From NCBI GenBank assembly GCA_021234155.1, contig JAJEKV010000025.1, positions 186,001 through 250,000 of the forward strand: a DNA stretch of 64,000 nucleotides, read 5' to 3'. Positions 13,730 through 25,084 of this stretch are shown here, in pieces. The stretch comes from Isoetes taiwanensis (taxonomy: Eukaryota; Streptophyta; Lycopodiopsida; Isoetales; Isoetaceae). Numbering within the stretch: position 1 is the stretch's first letter; every line of letters begins with the position of its first letter. The notes beneath the pieces are model-generated. The model searched no databases. It was given only the letters and a program-made list of their open reading frames with translations, and was not told the origin of the DNA. Made by a program: the position numbers and the translations under genes.

Positions 13730-15190
13730 ATTGTCTATCAGTGTTTGCTGCTTAGCCATGAACAATCTATCAGTGCGATTATTGCAGGATATGCTAACAA
13801 TGGCAAAGGTCTTCTTGCATTAGCTTGTTTTTCATATATGCAAAATGAAGGTCTAGAACCTAACAAGGCCATATTCCTCAGTGCGTTGAAAGCATGTAGC
13901 AGTATTACTTCCAAAGAATATGGAAAATGCATTCATGAGCAGATTATAGAAAGCACCCTTGACTCTGATGTTGTCTTGGGAAGCACTCTTGTCGGTATGT
14001 ATGCAAAATGTGGGGATTTGGATATGGCATGCAAAATCTTTGGACAATTGTCTAATTTGGATGCCATCACATGGAGTACAATGATAGCAGGATATGTTCA
14101 GCATGGAGAAGGCTCTCTTGCTCTTGAATGTTACGAGTGTATGCAGCAGAAAGATATACGGCCTACTATCGTGACTTTTTTGAGCATTTTCAAGGCCTGC
14201 ACAATGATTGGTGCCATAGAACAGGGTAGGTGTATTCATGAACACATAATTCATCTAGAATTCCACTCGAGCACAACTTTGGGTAATACTCTGGTTGATA
14301 TGTATGTCAAATGTGGGAGCGTAAATGAAGCAGATATGGTCTTCAGTGGATTGCCAAATCGAACCGTCGTGACCTGGAATGCGTTAGTTGCAGGATATGC
14401 CTATTTTGGTAAAGATCCTGCTTTAGAATGCTTTGGTAAAATGAAGCATGATGGCATAAGGCCGGATGTGATAAAACCAAGCAAGGTGACATTTTTAAGT
14501 GCATTAAAGGCATGCTGTAATTTAGGTGCTGTAGAGCAAGGCAGGTGTATTCATGAGCAGGAGAATTCGTTGCAGGAAGACATTGTTATTGCAAATACCC
14601 TTGTTGATATGTATGCTAAATGTAACAATTTTCCTGAAGCCTGTGTAATTTTTAACAAATTGAGGTCATAAATTCCTGCGAAGTCACATTATTGGCCATG
14701 CTAAAGGCATGTGGTTGCATAGGCGCCATAAACGAGGGCAGGCTTTTCCACGAACATGCAATTGAGAAAGGTATTGAATATAATATTTTTATAGGGAATG
14801 CTATTGTTGATATGTATTCTAAGAGTGGGAACCTAAAAGAGGCAGAAAAGGTATTCAGCAGATTGTTAATTTCAAATGTTAGAGCATGGAATGCAATGAT
14901 TGCAGGATATGCCCAAAAGCAGGGTTGGCTGTACAATGTCTAGAAGGCATGCAAAACTGTGGCAATAAACCAGATCATATAGCATTCACAGGTATCCTTA
15001 CAGCGATCAGTAGATCAGGCCTAGTAGAGAAGGCCGCTGGTATTTCAGAAATATGAAAGAACAAAATGGATTGGTACCAGATGTGGTCCATATTACTTGC
15101 CTGATGGATCTAGGGAAGGATTTGGGATTTATCAGTGAGATTGAAGCCAAAGTCCATCGCAAATCATTTACAAATAATAGGAACCAGTTT
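13730..15190 (+). pseudogene. PLS-type pentatricopeptide repeat (PPR) protein pseudogene
   Basis: PPR proteins bind organellar RNA for editing, splicing or stability. The open frame 13730-14671 encodes about 9 consecutive PPR-like repeats; typical pieces are TLVGMYAKCGDLDMACKIF, WSTMIAGYVQHGEGSLAL and KACTMIGAIEQGRCIHE. The frame opens after a stop at 13727-13729 with no ATG before the first repeat, so the 5' end is missing. At 14668 it runs into a stop after NKLR, and the next repeat resumes in another frame (14692-14943) with about 25-30 codons missing. After AGYAQK an indel shifts to a third frame (LAVQCLEGMQNCGNKPDHIA). A fourth break follows near 15040, before the final SRSGLVEKA-type repeat. 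No E, DYW or other C-terminal domain is visible. Multiple independent breaks make it a pseudogene. Confidence 0.9.
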
Positions 15191-15199
15191 CTATGATCA

Positions 15200-16600
15200 A
15201 TTAAGCTTGCATTTCCATGAAAAATGCTAAGTCCAAGATAAAAACGTGAATCAAAATCTAAATTTGCTGAGAAAATTGTTAAGACATACTAATACCCTCT
15301 TTATCCATTTCAAATACAGTCGTAGACTAGAGCTGAGCAGGCAAAGATGATGTCACAGAAACGATTTGCATTTGGACGTTTATAAAATGGTGATGGCTAA
15401 CTCCAAATTGCATGCAGCGTTTCTATGACTGGAATATGGTTCTTGATAACCTTGGTAATGGAAGATTGCATCACACTGACCCCGATTTTTGGTCCACAGT
15501 TGTTTTTAGTTGTACGGAAGTGTTGTTTTATGTCAAAAACAACACCAAAATGGGCCTAAAAGTCCACATGGCCCGTTTATCCGGATTTGCACAAAGAGAT
15601 AGTGGTTTTTTGGCAGAAAAATCCACGCGTAGGAAAAATTGACATAGTTTTTGTGATTTTTTGTCAACGTGTCCTTTTTTTTCACTGTTGTTTTTATCAG
15701 TGTTTTCTACGTGTGGTTCTTTTTTTGTCACTGTTATTTTTTTGAGAAGTCACGCGTTGTTTTTTTGAAAAGTACATGCATAGATTTACGTATTACTACA
15801 CATGAAGAAGTAAAAAAGACAAATCTTTTTTTCTTTTTCTATACGTTTTATTTTTTTCCTCTACTTGTAGTTTTTAAAAGTTGTCATTGTTTTCTTAGAG
15901 AAAGATACATAGTTTTTAAAGAAATTCACATGTAGCATCTAAAAATAGTTGCTATTTTCAAACGTTGTTTTCCTCAATATTATATGTAGCTATTAAAAAG
16001 TAGACACGTTATTTTTTAAATCAGTTGTTTCCAAGTGTTGTTTTTGCAAGAAAATTAAAATAGAATATCCGTGGACTTTTTTTAAGTTTACAAAAACAAC
16101 ATGTTTGGTTCCACGTAGACATCTTTTTAAGCAATCAAATTTTGACACGTGGCACTCATTCTTTTTACATGGATATCTTTTCAACTAATCAAACCTTCAC
16201 ACGTGGCACCAATTCTTTAAAAAAAAACACAGCTTTTATTTTTTTCTTTATGCCTAGTGATAATTTCAATCTAATTTCAATCTGCAAAATATAGAGCACC
16301 ACAACATTTGAATACAAACACAAACAAAAACAAAATGAATACTGCCGTAAGGCTTTAAGAATCAAACCCAAAAATTAAGACAAATATTATTAGATTGCAA
16401 TCTAAACATTACATTGAAACATTCAATGGTAATAAATGGGTAATAAGAAGGTATAGACAATTTGGGACACAAGGCAACTATCACAAGTTTCTCCATTTGA
16501 TAAATCAGTAAAACTCATAATTGATTAATGGTAAAAGGTTCAGAATAATTAAATTTATCAAAACATGAGATGATTAATATAATTTGAAAACACTGTTATT
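15200..16600. other. T-rich non-coding block, possible MITE-family remnant
   Basis: The segment from about 15478 begins ACCCCGATTTTTGGTCCACA. The reverse complement of this string, with few differences, ends the block near 27340-27362, so both may belong to one inverted-repeat transposon family. Poly-T rich text follows to about 16250, and a unit of about 58 bp containing GACACGTGGCA recurs near 16105-16225. No gene. Confidence 0.45.
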
Positions 16601-16621
16601 TGAGCTCCAACACCTAGAGCA

Positions 16622-16701
16622 GACTCTGTTTTGCCATCTGCCACAAGTTTGAAAGAAACCCGACTCTGTTTTGCCATCTGCCACAAGTTTGAAAGAAACC
16701 C
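16622..16701. repeat. 40-bp exact tandem duplication
   Basis: A unit starting GACTCTGTTTTGCCATCTGC and ending GAAAGAAACCC occurs at 16622-16661 and again at 16662-16701 without visible difference, implying a recent slippage event. It lies in a minus-strand open frame (16558-16761) of unknown meaning. Confidence 0.9.
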
Positions 16702-17066
16702 CTTTTCTTGTAAGTAAGCCTGCCCTATTGAAGACATCTGTGTCTGGATCAAAACAAACAATTTAGAAAAAGGATTTTAGAAAAAGCTAAGCAATGAAAA
16801 ACAAACAGACTGGACTTACCTGATTTGGACAAGTCTCAAAGGCTGTCGCATCTAATCCGGTAGAACTGGATAAAGAACACAAGTTCCTGATTTGCAGGGA
16901 ACAACATGGTAGCTGGGGGAACTGCTAGATTCTGGCATATCCAAATGATGCCGATAATATTGAATGGCACAGCCTTCATCTGAGCTGATCGGCCGCTCCT
17001 CTTCCAGCCTTAAGTACAGAAAGGACGCAGGCCTATTAGGCTATGCTGGGAAGCAGAAATCGGCCA

Positions 17067-17250
17067 TCAAATAGAGACAAGGCACACTGACCCCAACCTT
17101 TTCTTAAATCCGTGCAGATCTAGCCACCATAGTCGAGGAATAAGATCTGCTATACTGGCCTCTCCCAGCAATTTAAAATTTTCAGCAAGCAGGGCACTAA
17201 ACTGATCGCCTTGGATAGCTCTCCTGATCAACTGAGGAAAGTTGATTTCT
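17067..17250 (-). pseudogene. Possible cytochrome P450 exon relic
   Basis: On the minus strand the frame reads FPQLIRRAIQGDQFSALLAE and, a few residues further on, LGEASIADLIPRLWWLDLHG. This resembles the F-G region of plant A-type P450s, where a pattern like DFIPxLxWLDLQG is typical. The matching piece is only about 50 residues, and neither the haem-binding loop nor the I-helix is present nearby. A possible donor follows KKR at about 17098. Upstream in the same frame the sequence turns into a repeat-derived ALLHG stretch. The call rests on one motif and could be wrong. Confidence 0.42.
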
Positions 17251-17289
17251 TCGCCTTGCTTGCTTTGCTCTGTGATGATCTGAATCCGA

Positions 17290-17450
17290 AGCAGGGCGGC
17301 ATCACCTGTAGGGAGGCTGTGAAGCAGGGAAGCGCCATAGCCGTGAAGCAGGGCGGCATCAGCTGTAGGAAGACCGTGAAGCAGGGCGGCATCAGCTATA
17401 TGAGGGCGGTGAAGCAGGGGAGCGCCATAGCCGTGAAGCAAGGCGGGCAG
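17290..17450. repeat. GC-rich minisatellite, 33-bp related units
   Basis: The words GTGAAGCAGGGCGGCATCAG and GTGAAGCAGGGRAGCGCCATAG alternate about five times. They translate in the minus frame as repeated ALLHG-type peptides inside the putative P450 relic frame. The composition is far richer in G+C than the surroundings. Confidence 0.75.
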
Positions 17451-17599
17451 CTCTCCCCTTTCTAATTTTTTCTGATTGGGACGCATAGAGTAGGGCGGGA
17501 AAGTAGCAGACGAATAGGAGCAAAGTACCCGGATCACCATCCGGGCCGTTTATATTTGCCAAATCTGGACCGTTGTTCTTAACCTTTGATCTTTGATGG

Positions 17600-18724
17600 C
17601 ATTTTTTCATCCATATAATTTATCTTCAACTTATGATAAATGTTCCACTACCTTTTTTTTGGGGGGGAGGGGGGGGAATGGGATGGGATTTTTCCTTATG
17701 GGTTCTACTACGTTCAACCCATATGGCCATAGCCGAAAAAAACGAGACCCTGAAATTACAGGGCTAAACAGCAGGTTTTTTCAAATAAAAAAACACAGTC
17801 GATTCAAACCCTGCACACAGTCGATTCAAACTCCATCGGCCCCTGCCGTCCCCTTCTAACCGGCGCCACCAAGATTCCCGTCAGAGAAATGCCAGAAAAG
17901 TAAGAAAATTACAAAATTTCAGGTTCTCGTTTTTTTCGTCGGTGAATTTGTGTGAGCAGGGAAATTTCAACCTGAAATTTCTTGCTCACACAAATTACAC
18001 CTTCCAAAATGGCTGGGACGTGTGCTGCGCCACCTTCCTGGTTGTATAAGCTCAAGAAGTCCTTATTTTTAATTCTCAATGAGTGCCCGAAAATTTTTGA
18101 GGACAAGTCGTTGAAATTGGAAAAATCTCCCAGCAAATATATTTCTACAAAGCAAAACATTCCCTGTAGGATCTCACAATCATTAGGCACATAAGTGCAT
18201 TAACTCAAATTTAAGAATCTATAGGCGATGCTGAAGTCATGGGTGAAAAGCTTTTGAAAAAAAGTATAGACGGAAATTTTGCGAGTTCATTGCACCAAAT
18301 GTATGTCCAACTTCTTTTTGTCCGTATTGAATACTTTGAATTGTACCTCGTGTATTTTAATTTTTTAACAATAGAAACGGAAAAACAACATAAGATATAC
18401 CGATGGGATTATTTTAGAAAAATTACTAGATAAGATTATTTATTTATGGACTTCTTTGCATTTTTTAACAAACAATTGAGGATCTACATAAGGTTGGATG
18501 CTCATTGGTAGAAGAACAGAGAACCGTCATGAAAATGCGCCTTTCAGATGAATACATGAAGAAGCAAGTTGGGCCTGGTGGTGCTTTATCCCTCTCAATG
18601 TAGTAAGGTTCCAAGTTTCGAACTCCCGACAAATGAAAGCAGAATCTTGTTATACAAACAAAATGGCAGAATTTTGACCCAATAGCCACCTAGGCACCAA
18701 CGAATTTTGACGCATGCCACCTAG
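17600..18724. other. Non-coding spacer before the 19-bp arrays
   Basis: It contains a G homopolymer tract at about 17662-17677 and an imperfect inverted repeat at about 17950-17995 (GAAATTTC around CAACCTGAAATTTC, with GTGTGAGCA and TGCTCACAC arms). A string fitting the pol III B box (minus strand, GTTCGAAAC near 18613-18621) is present without a clear A box. No gene seen. Confidence 0.4.
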
Positions 18725-18957
18725 ACACCAACATGCCAAGGTGGCTCAAACATGCCACATGGGCTCCAACATGCCACCTAGGCTCCAACATGCCAAGGTG
18801 GCTCAAACATGCCACTCGGCTCAAACATGCCAAGGTGGCTCAAACATGCCATGCGGGCTCCAACATGCCACCTAGGCTCCAACATGCCAAGGTGATGCCA
18901 CCTAGGCACCAACATGCCACCTAGGCTCAAACATGCCAAGGTGGCTCCAACATGCCA
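18725..18957 (-). repeat. 19-bp array, part 1 (inverted orientation)
   Basis: Units read as CTCCAACATGCCACCTAGG and relatives, i.e. the reverse complement of the units in the following array. About 12 units are present, with some shortened. It forms the left half of a palindromic array whose turning point is near 18958. Confidence 0.9.
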
Positions 18958-19310
18958 CCTTGTCATGTTGGAGCCTAGGTGGCATGTTTGAGCCACCTTG
19001 GCATGTTTGAGCCTAGGTGGCCTGTTAATGCCCACGTGGCATGTTGGAGCCTAGGTGGCATGTTTGAGCCATCTTGGCATGTTTGAGCCAACTTGGCATG
19101 TTACATCTTGCGTGGCATGTTTGAGCCACCTTGTCATGTTTGAGCCTAGGTGGCATGTTGGAGCCACCTTGGCATGTTGGAGCCTAGGTGGCATGTTGGA
19201 GCCTGAGTGGCACGTTGGAGCCTAGGTGGCATGCTAGAGCTCACGAGGCATGTTGGAGCCTATGTGGTGTTGGAGCTCACGTGGCATGTTGGAGAGGCCA
19301 GACCCCAGGA
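18958..19310 (+). repeat. 19-bp array, part 2 (forward orientation)
   Basis: Forward units CATGTTGGAGCCTAGGTGG, CATGTTTGAGCCACCTTGG and variants, about 18 in a row, grade into the left arm of the large foldback. The junction with part 1 pairs GGCTCCAACATG with CATGTTGGAGCC around a 9-base loop. Confidence 0.9.
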
Positions 19311-19329
19311 GACGGACATCACAAAGGTT

Positions 19330-20300
19330 ACTGAGGCAGGCTTTCCTAACAGTGCTCCTCCAGGAGGGCAAATGCCAATGCCTCCCTTCCCGGAGCCCGG
19401 TTTCTCTATCCGACCGTTGAATTCTCCATTCAAGTAACTTGCTTCGAGCAGGTTCAAACAAATTCAAGATCTGTCTGGGAGAACATATCAAACCGCAAAG
19501 TGTCCTGCAGTCGACCGCGTAGAAACCCAAGTGTTTTGTCGTTCGGGCAGTACAAAGGCTCCGGAATGGAGATTTGACTTCGCCATGTCGTCCGAAACAG
19601 CGAAATTACCCTAGAGACCAAGTTACACGGTCATTTTTTGCAGCAAAAGAAGCACGAACCCTCTACATGCCAGTATTCTGCACCCTCCGCTAAGGCCAAT
19701 TCACTACGAACGTGTTGGACATGAGCTACTTTGGCGCTTCCTGGAGCAGGAAGGAAGGAAGGAAGGAAGGAAAAATTTTTAACGTCCACGGAACCCAATC
19801 GGGTTATGGGACCAAGTACATAAGGGACCGAAGTCCTGGACCGAAGTCCAAACAAGAACATGGGCCGAAGCCCTTAAACCAAAGCACAACGTGAGCTAGA
19901 ACACAACCATCATGACCCGGATTAAAAACCACCTGGGAAAAAACCGTTGCCAGGATGACTATAGGGGGGTCTTCTGCCCACGAAACTTGGTCTCCAGAGT
20001 AATGTCGATGTTTTAAGTCCGCTGGCAGAGTCAGATCACAGTTCCGGGGTGGGAGAGTTGCCCGTCCGTGACCAGGGACCTTCCAGAGAGGACATTTTGG
20101 GTCGAACTGCTTCTGGAAGGTATTAGGGCTCCGGCTTCTGGCATCAATGCCCTCCCACTACCTCATGATATTTTGCAAGATCCTGGTCCAATCTGGCTAG
20201 GGTATGGCCTCCAAAATGTAAACCCCTGCGGCCTTTGCCGGGTTATTGTAGGGTTTACGTTATGGAGGCCAAAACGTGGTCAGTTGCACTTGGGACCTGG
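19330..20300 (+). repeat. Left arm of a large inverted repeat
   Basis: Its reverse complement is found at 20821-21583. Shared landmarks include GGAGGGCAAATGCCA, TCGTCCGAAACAGCGAAAT, GCGGAGGGTGCAGAATACTG (complement here), GTCTTCTGCCCACGAAACTT and CTTCCAGAGAGGACATTTTG. A block of about 218 bp at about 19744-19961, which begins with a (GGAA)n run, is absent from the other arm and is therefore an insertion here (or a deletion there). No coding frame covers the arm on either strand. Confidence 0.88.
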
Positions 20301-21739
20301 TGTACCTTTTTCAAACATGCATGCGGAGCCATGGCAACTGAAATAACAGAGTTTGGATCTATTGGCGATCCCGAATCATTCCAAAAATTTTTGCTACTAC
20401 AAAATGTGTGCTTGACTTCTAATTGCGACACTGGGAGGAGGGTAAATCCAAACCCCATTTCGCCGCTTTTTTTCAACTACTGACTTCTTCGACCATGTCT
20501 CAAGTGCAATGAATAAAACTTCGACCTCCATAACGTAAACCCTACAATAACCTAGCAACACACGGGGTTTACGTTTTGGAGGCCAAAAACGTGGTCGACT
20601 TCTTTGATAACTAGGTGGACCATTTCTAAACATGCATGCCGAGCCATGAGAAGCTGAAATAATGAGTTTCGATCTATTGGCCAACCCGAAAGTGATCCCA
20701 AACAATTTTTGCTACTGCATAAAGGCTCTAGACTTTTAATTGCAAAACTAGGAGGAGATTAAATCCAAAACCCCATTCGGGCGGTTTCACGCCTGCGTGT
20801 TTTCAAACGTTGCTGCCGACCATGTCCCAAGTGCAACGGACCAAGCTCGAACCTCCATAACGTAAACCCTACAATAAACCCGGGCAAGGCGGGGTTTACG
20901 TTTTGGAGGCCATACCCTAGCCAGATTGGACCAGGATCTTGCACAATGTCATGAGGTAGTGGGAGGGCATTGATGCCAGAAGCCGGAGCCCTAATACCTT
21001 CCAGAAGCAGTTCGACCCAAAATGTCCTCTCTGGAAGGTCCTTGGCCATACCAACGGGCAACTCTCCCACCCCGGAACTGTGATCTGACTCTGCCAACGG
21101 ACTCGAAACATCGACATTACCCTGGAGACCAAGTTTCGTGGGCAGAAGACCACCCCGCCCGTGAAGTGCCAAAGTAGCTCATGTCCAACATGTTCGTAGT
21201 GAATTGGCCTTAGCGGAGGGTGCAGAATACTGCCATGTAGAGGGTTCGTGCTTCTTTTGCTGCAAAAATGACCGTGTAACTTGGTCTCTAGGGTAATTTC
21301 GCTGTTTCGGACGACATGACGAAGTCAAATCTCCATTCCGGAGCCTTTGTACTGCCCGAACGACAAAACACTTGGGTTTCTACACGGTCGACTTTCCGCG
21401 TCTCAAGGACACTACCCTTGCGGTTTGATATGTTCTTTTGGACAGATCTTGAATTTTTTGAGCCCTTTCGAATCAAGTTACTTGAATGGAGAATTCAACG
21501 GCCGGATAGGGAAACCGGCTTCGGGAAGAGAGGCATGGCATTTGCCCTCCATGTTGGAGGAGCACCGATAGGAGGCTTTGCCTCGGTAAATCCAAACCCC
21601 ATTTAAATCGGTTTTATTGTTTCTTGTTTTCAATCGCAGCCTTTCACCACGCCTCAAGTGCAAATCGAATAAAACTCAACCTCCATAACGTAAACCCTAC
21701 AATAACCTAGCAACGCATAGGGTTTACGTTTTGGAGGCC
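20206..21739. repeat. Four copies of a 60-65 bp palindrome
   Basis: Copies lie at 20206-20270, 20525-20584, 20852-20911 and 21680-21739. Each has arms of the type CCTCCATAACGTAAACCC and GGGTTTACGTTTTGGAGG around a loop containing TACAATAACC. The second and third sit in a direct repeat of about 320 bp that begins AAATCCAAACCCCATT (20443 and 20761, again at 21589). Such hairpins are common in foldback elements; function unknown. Confidence 0.85.
20821..21583 (-). repeat. Right arm of the large inverted repeat
   Basis: Reverse complement of the left arm (19330-20300) without the 218-bp insertion. Part of it (about 21110-21320) is also a diverged, direct-orientation relative of the core of the 820-bp tandem units, sharing GACCAAGTTTCGTGGGCAGA and CTAGGGTAATTT. 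Confidence 0.88.
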
Positions 21740-21794
21740 AAAACGTGGTCGACTTCTTTGATAACTAGGTGGACCATTTCTAAACATGCATGAG

Positions 21795-22105
21795 GAGCCT
21801 AGGTGGCATGTTGGAGCCTAGGTGGCATGTTTGAGCCACCTTGGCATGTTTGAGCCTAGGTGGCATGTTGGAGCCCTTGGCATGTTGGAGCCTAAGTGAG
21901 CCTGCATGGCATGTTTGAGCCTAGGTGGCATGTTTGAGCAACCTAGGAATGTTGGAGCCTAGGTGGCATGTTGGAGCCCACGTGGCATATTTGAGAACAT
22001 GAAGCAATAGGAACTAATGGAATGGGGTTTGGAGTTATCGACATGCCATGTGGGCTCCAACATGCCACCTAGGCTCCAACATGCCAGGTGGCTCAAACAT
22101 GCCAA
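21795..22105. repeat. 19-bp array, second block with an orientation switch
   Basis: Forward units run from 21795 to about 21995. After a non-repetitive stretch of about 45 bases, inverted units (CTCCAACATGCCACCTAGG type) run from about 22043 to 22102. The block sits exactly between the foldback and the 820-bp tandem array. Confidence 0.88.
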
Positions 22106-24900
22106 TCCGGGGCCTCCTCCATGCCCCAAAATAAAAAACGTGGTCTAAACCCTGTCAGGACCAACGGTGGCCATCCCAATCAAAAATCGAGGGTCTAAAG
22201 CTCGCCCGGAAATACCGGGGATTTTCCTCAGACGCCGGGGCCACTTGGCAAGCCGGTGGTGAAAACCATGATTTTTTCCCGCCCATGCATTAATCATGAA
22301 TTCCGGATCATAAACACAAAGAAAAGCAATGTGATAAAAATCCGGGTCTCGAAAAAGGTGAAATCTTGGCAGGATGATGCAAAGCATGACGCCGCATGTA
22401 AGAGATAATGCCACCGCAATAGAAGCACAAGCGAGAGGCATGAGACGAGCTTCCGAGCCAACCCCCTTCGGGAGACCACCGGGTCGGTAACGTCCTACTA
22501 GGTAGTGGAGCTAGCTTTGCTTCTCCGTGGTCACATGTATACCACCTAGCAGTCCTAGTGCTGCTATTCTCACTTCAATCTTCTACCAGGGCCTCAGGGT
22601 GAACCCCAAGTATCTTGTTCTCGCAGCTAGTCCAAGCCGGGGCCGAGGACGGGCTGGACCCCCTCCGGGCGAACTGGCTCGCCAATGGACCCGGAACATC
22701 CCCATTACCTAGGGGACCAAGTTTTCGGGAAGACCACCCCTCTCCAATAAACGCCAAAGTAGGCCGTTTACTACACACTTGTAGTCAATTGGCATGGAGG
22801 TGGATGCTGAATACCTCCTAGTGGGGGGTAAGTGATTGATCCCCTGGGAAAACTGGTAGTGGAACTTGTCCTCTAGGGTAATTTGGCGTTCTGCACGATG
22901 TGGAGAGGTCGGATCGCCAACCGGGGCCTCCTCCATGCCCCAAAATCGAAAAACGTGGTCTAAACCCCGCCGTGGCCAAGCGGTGGCCATCCCAATCAAA
23001 AATCGAGGGTCTAAAGCTCGCCCGAAAATACCGGGATTTTTCCTGTACGCCACCACTTGGCAAGCCAGCTGGCTGAAAATCAGGATTTTTCCCCGCCCCA
23101 TGCATTAATTATGAACTTCCGGAGCATAAACACAAAAAACAACACAGATAAAAATTCGGGTCTCAAAAAGGTGAAATCTTGGCGGGATATGCAACATGAC
23201 GCCGCACACGCAAGAGAAAATGCACCGACAATAGAAGCACAAAGCAGAGGCATGAGACGAAGCCCGAGCCAACCCCTTCTGGGAGGCCACCTGGGCCAGA
23301 ACGCCCCACCGAAAGCAGTGGAGCTAGCTTTTCTTCTCCGTGGTCACATGTATACCACCTAGCAGTCCTAGTGCTTCTATTGTCACTTCAATCTTCTACC
23401 AGGGCCTCAGGGTGAAACCCAAGTATCTTGTTCTTGCAGGCTAATCCAAGCTCGGGGCTGAGGACGGGCTGGACCCCCACTCCGGAACGGAGAACTGGCT
23501 CCGCCAATGGACCCGGAACATCCCCATTACCTAGGGGACCAAGTTTCGTGGGCAGAAGACCACCCCCTCTCCAAGAAACGCCAAAGTAGGTCGTTTACTA
23601 CACACTTGTAGTCAATTGGCATGGAGGTGGATGTTGAATACCTCCTAGTGAGGGGTAAGTGATTGATCCCCAGGAAAACTTCGTAGTGGAACTTGTTCCC
23701 TAGGGTAATTTTTGCTGTTAAGGACGACGCACAGGTCGGATCGCCAAACCGGGGCCTCCTCCATGCCCAAAAATCGAAAAACGTGGTCTAAAACCCCTCA
23801 AGGCCAACGGTGGCCATCCCAATAAAAAATCGAGGGTCTAAAACTCATCCGAAATACCGGGATTTTCCTATACTCTCGGGGCCACTTGACAAGCCACTGG
23901 TTGAAAACCAGGATTTTTCCCGCCCCATGCATTAATTATGAATTTCCTGAGCATAAACACAAAGAAAAGCATGGATAAAAATTTGGGTCTCAAAAAGGTG
24001 AAATCTTGGCGGGATGTGCAAAGCATGACGCCGCACACGCAAGAGATAATGCACCGCAATAGAAGCACAAGCGGAGGCATGAGACGAAGCCCGAGCCAAC
24101 CCCTTCCAGGAGACCACCGGCCGGTGAACGCCCTACTAGGTAGTGGAGCTAGCTTTGCTTCTCCGTGGTCACATGTATACCACCTAGCAGTCCTAGTGCT
24201 GCTATTCTCACTTCAATCTTCTACCGTGGCCTCGTGGTGAACCCCAAGTATCTTGTTCTCGCAGCTAGTCCAAGCCGGGGCCGAGGACGGGATGGACCCC
24301 CACTCAGGAATCGCAGAACCGGCTCGCCAATGGACCTTAACATCCCCATTACCTAGGGGACCAAGTTTAGGGGGCGTAAGACCACCCCTCTCCAATAAAC
24401 GCCAAAGTAGGTCGTTTACTACACACTTGTAGTCAATTGGCATGGAGGTGGATCTTTGAATACCTCCTAGTGAGGGGTAAGTGATTGATCCCCGGGAAAA
24501 CTCGCCGTGGAACTTGTCCCCTAGGGTAATTTCATTGTTCCGACGACGCCGGGCGAGGTCGGATCGCCAATCCGGGGCCTCCTCCATGCCCCAAAATCGA
24601 AAACGTGGTCTAAACCTTGTCGTGGCCAACTACGCCATCCCAATAAAAATCGAGGGTCTAAAACTCATCCGAAATACCGGGTTTTTCTTTACTCTCCGGG
24701 GCCACTTGGCAAGCCAGCTGGCTGAAAACCAGGATTTTTCCCCGCCCCATGCATTAATTATGAATTTCCGAGCATAAACACAAAGAAAAGCATGAGATAA
24801 AAATCCGGGTCTCGAAAAAGGTGAAATCTTGGCGGGATGCGTGACGATGACGCTGATACGCAAGAGAAAATGCACCAAAGATATATACCTTTCGGAGACT
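22106..24900 (+). repeat. Tandem array of about 820-bp units, 3.4 copies
   Basis: The anchor GGGGCCTCCTCCATGCCC occurs at 22109, 22923, 23751 and 24574, giving periods of 814, 828 and 823. Every unit contains, in order, AATCGAGGGTCTAAA, CCATGCATTAATTATGAA, GGTGAAATCTTGGCGGGAT, GGTCACATGTATACCACCTA, CATTACCTAGGGGACCAAG and GTCAATTGGCATGGAGGTGG. The last copy loses homology near 24880. Copies differ by scattered substitutions and many one-base indels. Short overlapping frames are shared between copies but are broken, so I do not regard them as genes. Confidence 0.92.
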
Positions 24901-25084
24901 CCCCTTCACAAGAAAGGGGCCGCTGGCCGAGGTGCCCGCCCGGTGTTTGCAAAAGACATCCAAGGTCCATGTCACCATCATCTAGCCATGTCACCTAAAA
25001 TTTGCCAACATCACCCAATCGAAAAGACCAAAGATGGACATCTTTGGTTTTTGGCCTAGTCAAAACTTGACCTTGCTTACTTGG

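Noticed and set aside
13853-14254. Minus-strand frame of 133 codons
   Set aside because: Antisense shadow of the PPR repeats.
15669-15935. Phe/Val-rich frame of 88 codons
   Set aside because: It is a product of poly-T rich DNA, with hydrophobic low-complexity text and no family.
22145-24629. Overlapping frames of 60-138 codons repeated in each 820-bp unit
   Set aside because: They occur on both strands, are broken differently in each copy and match no domain, so they look like by-products of GC-rich tandem DNA.
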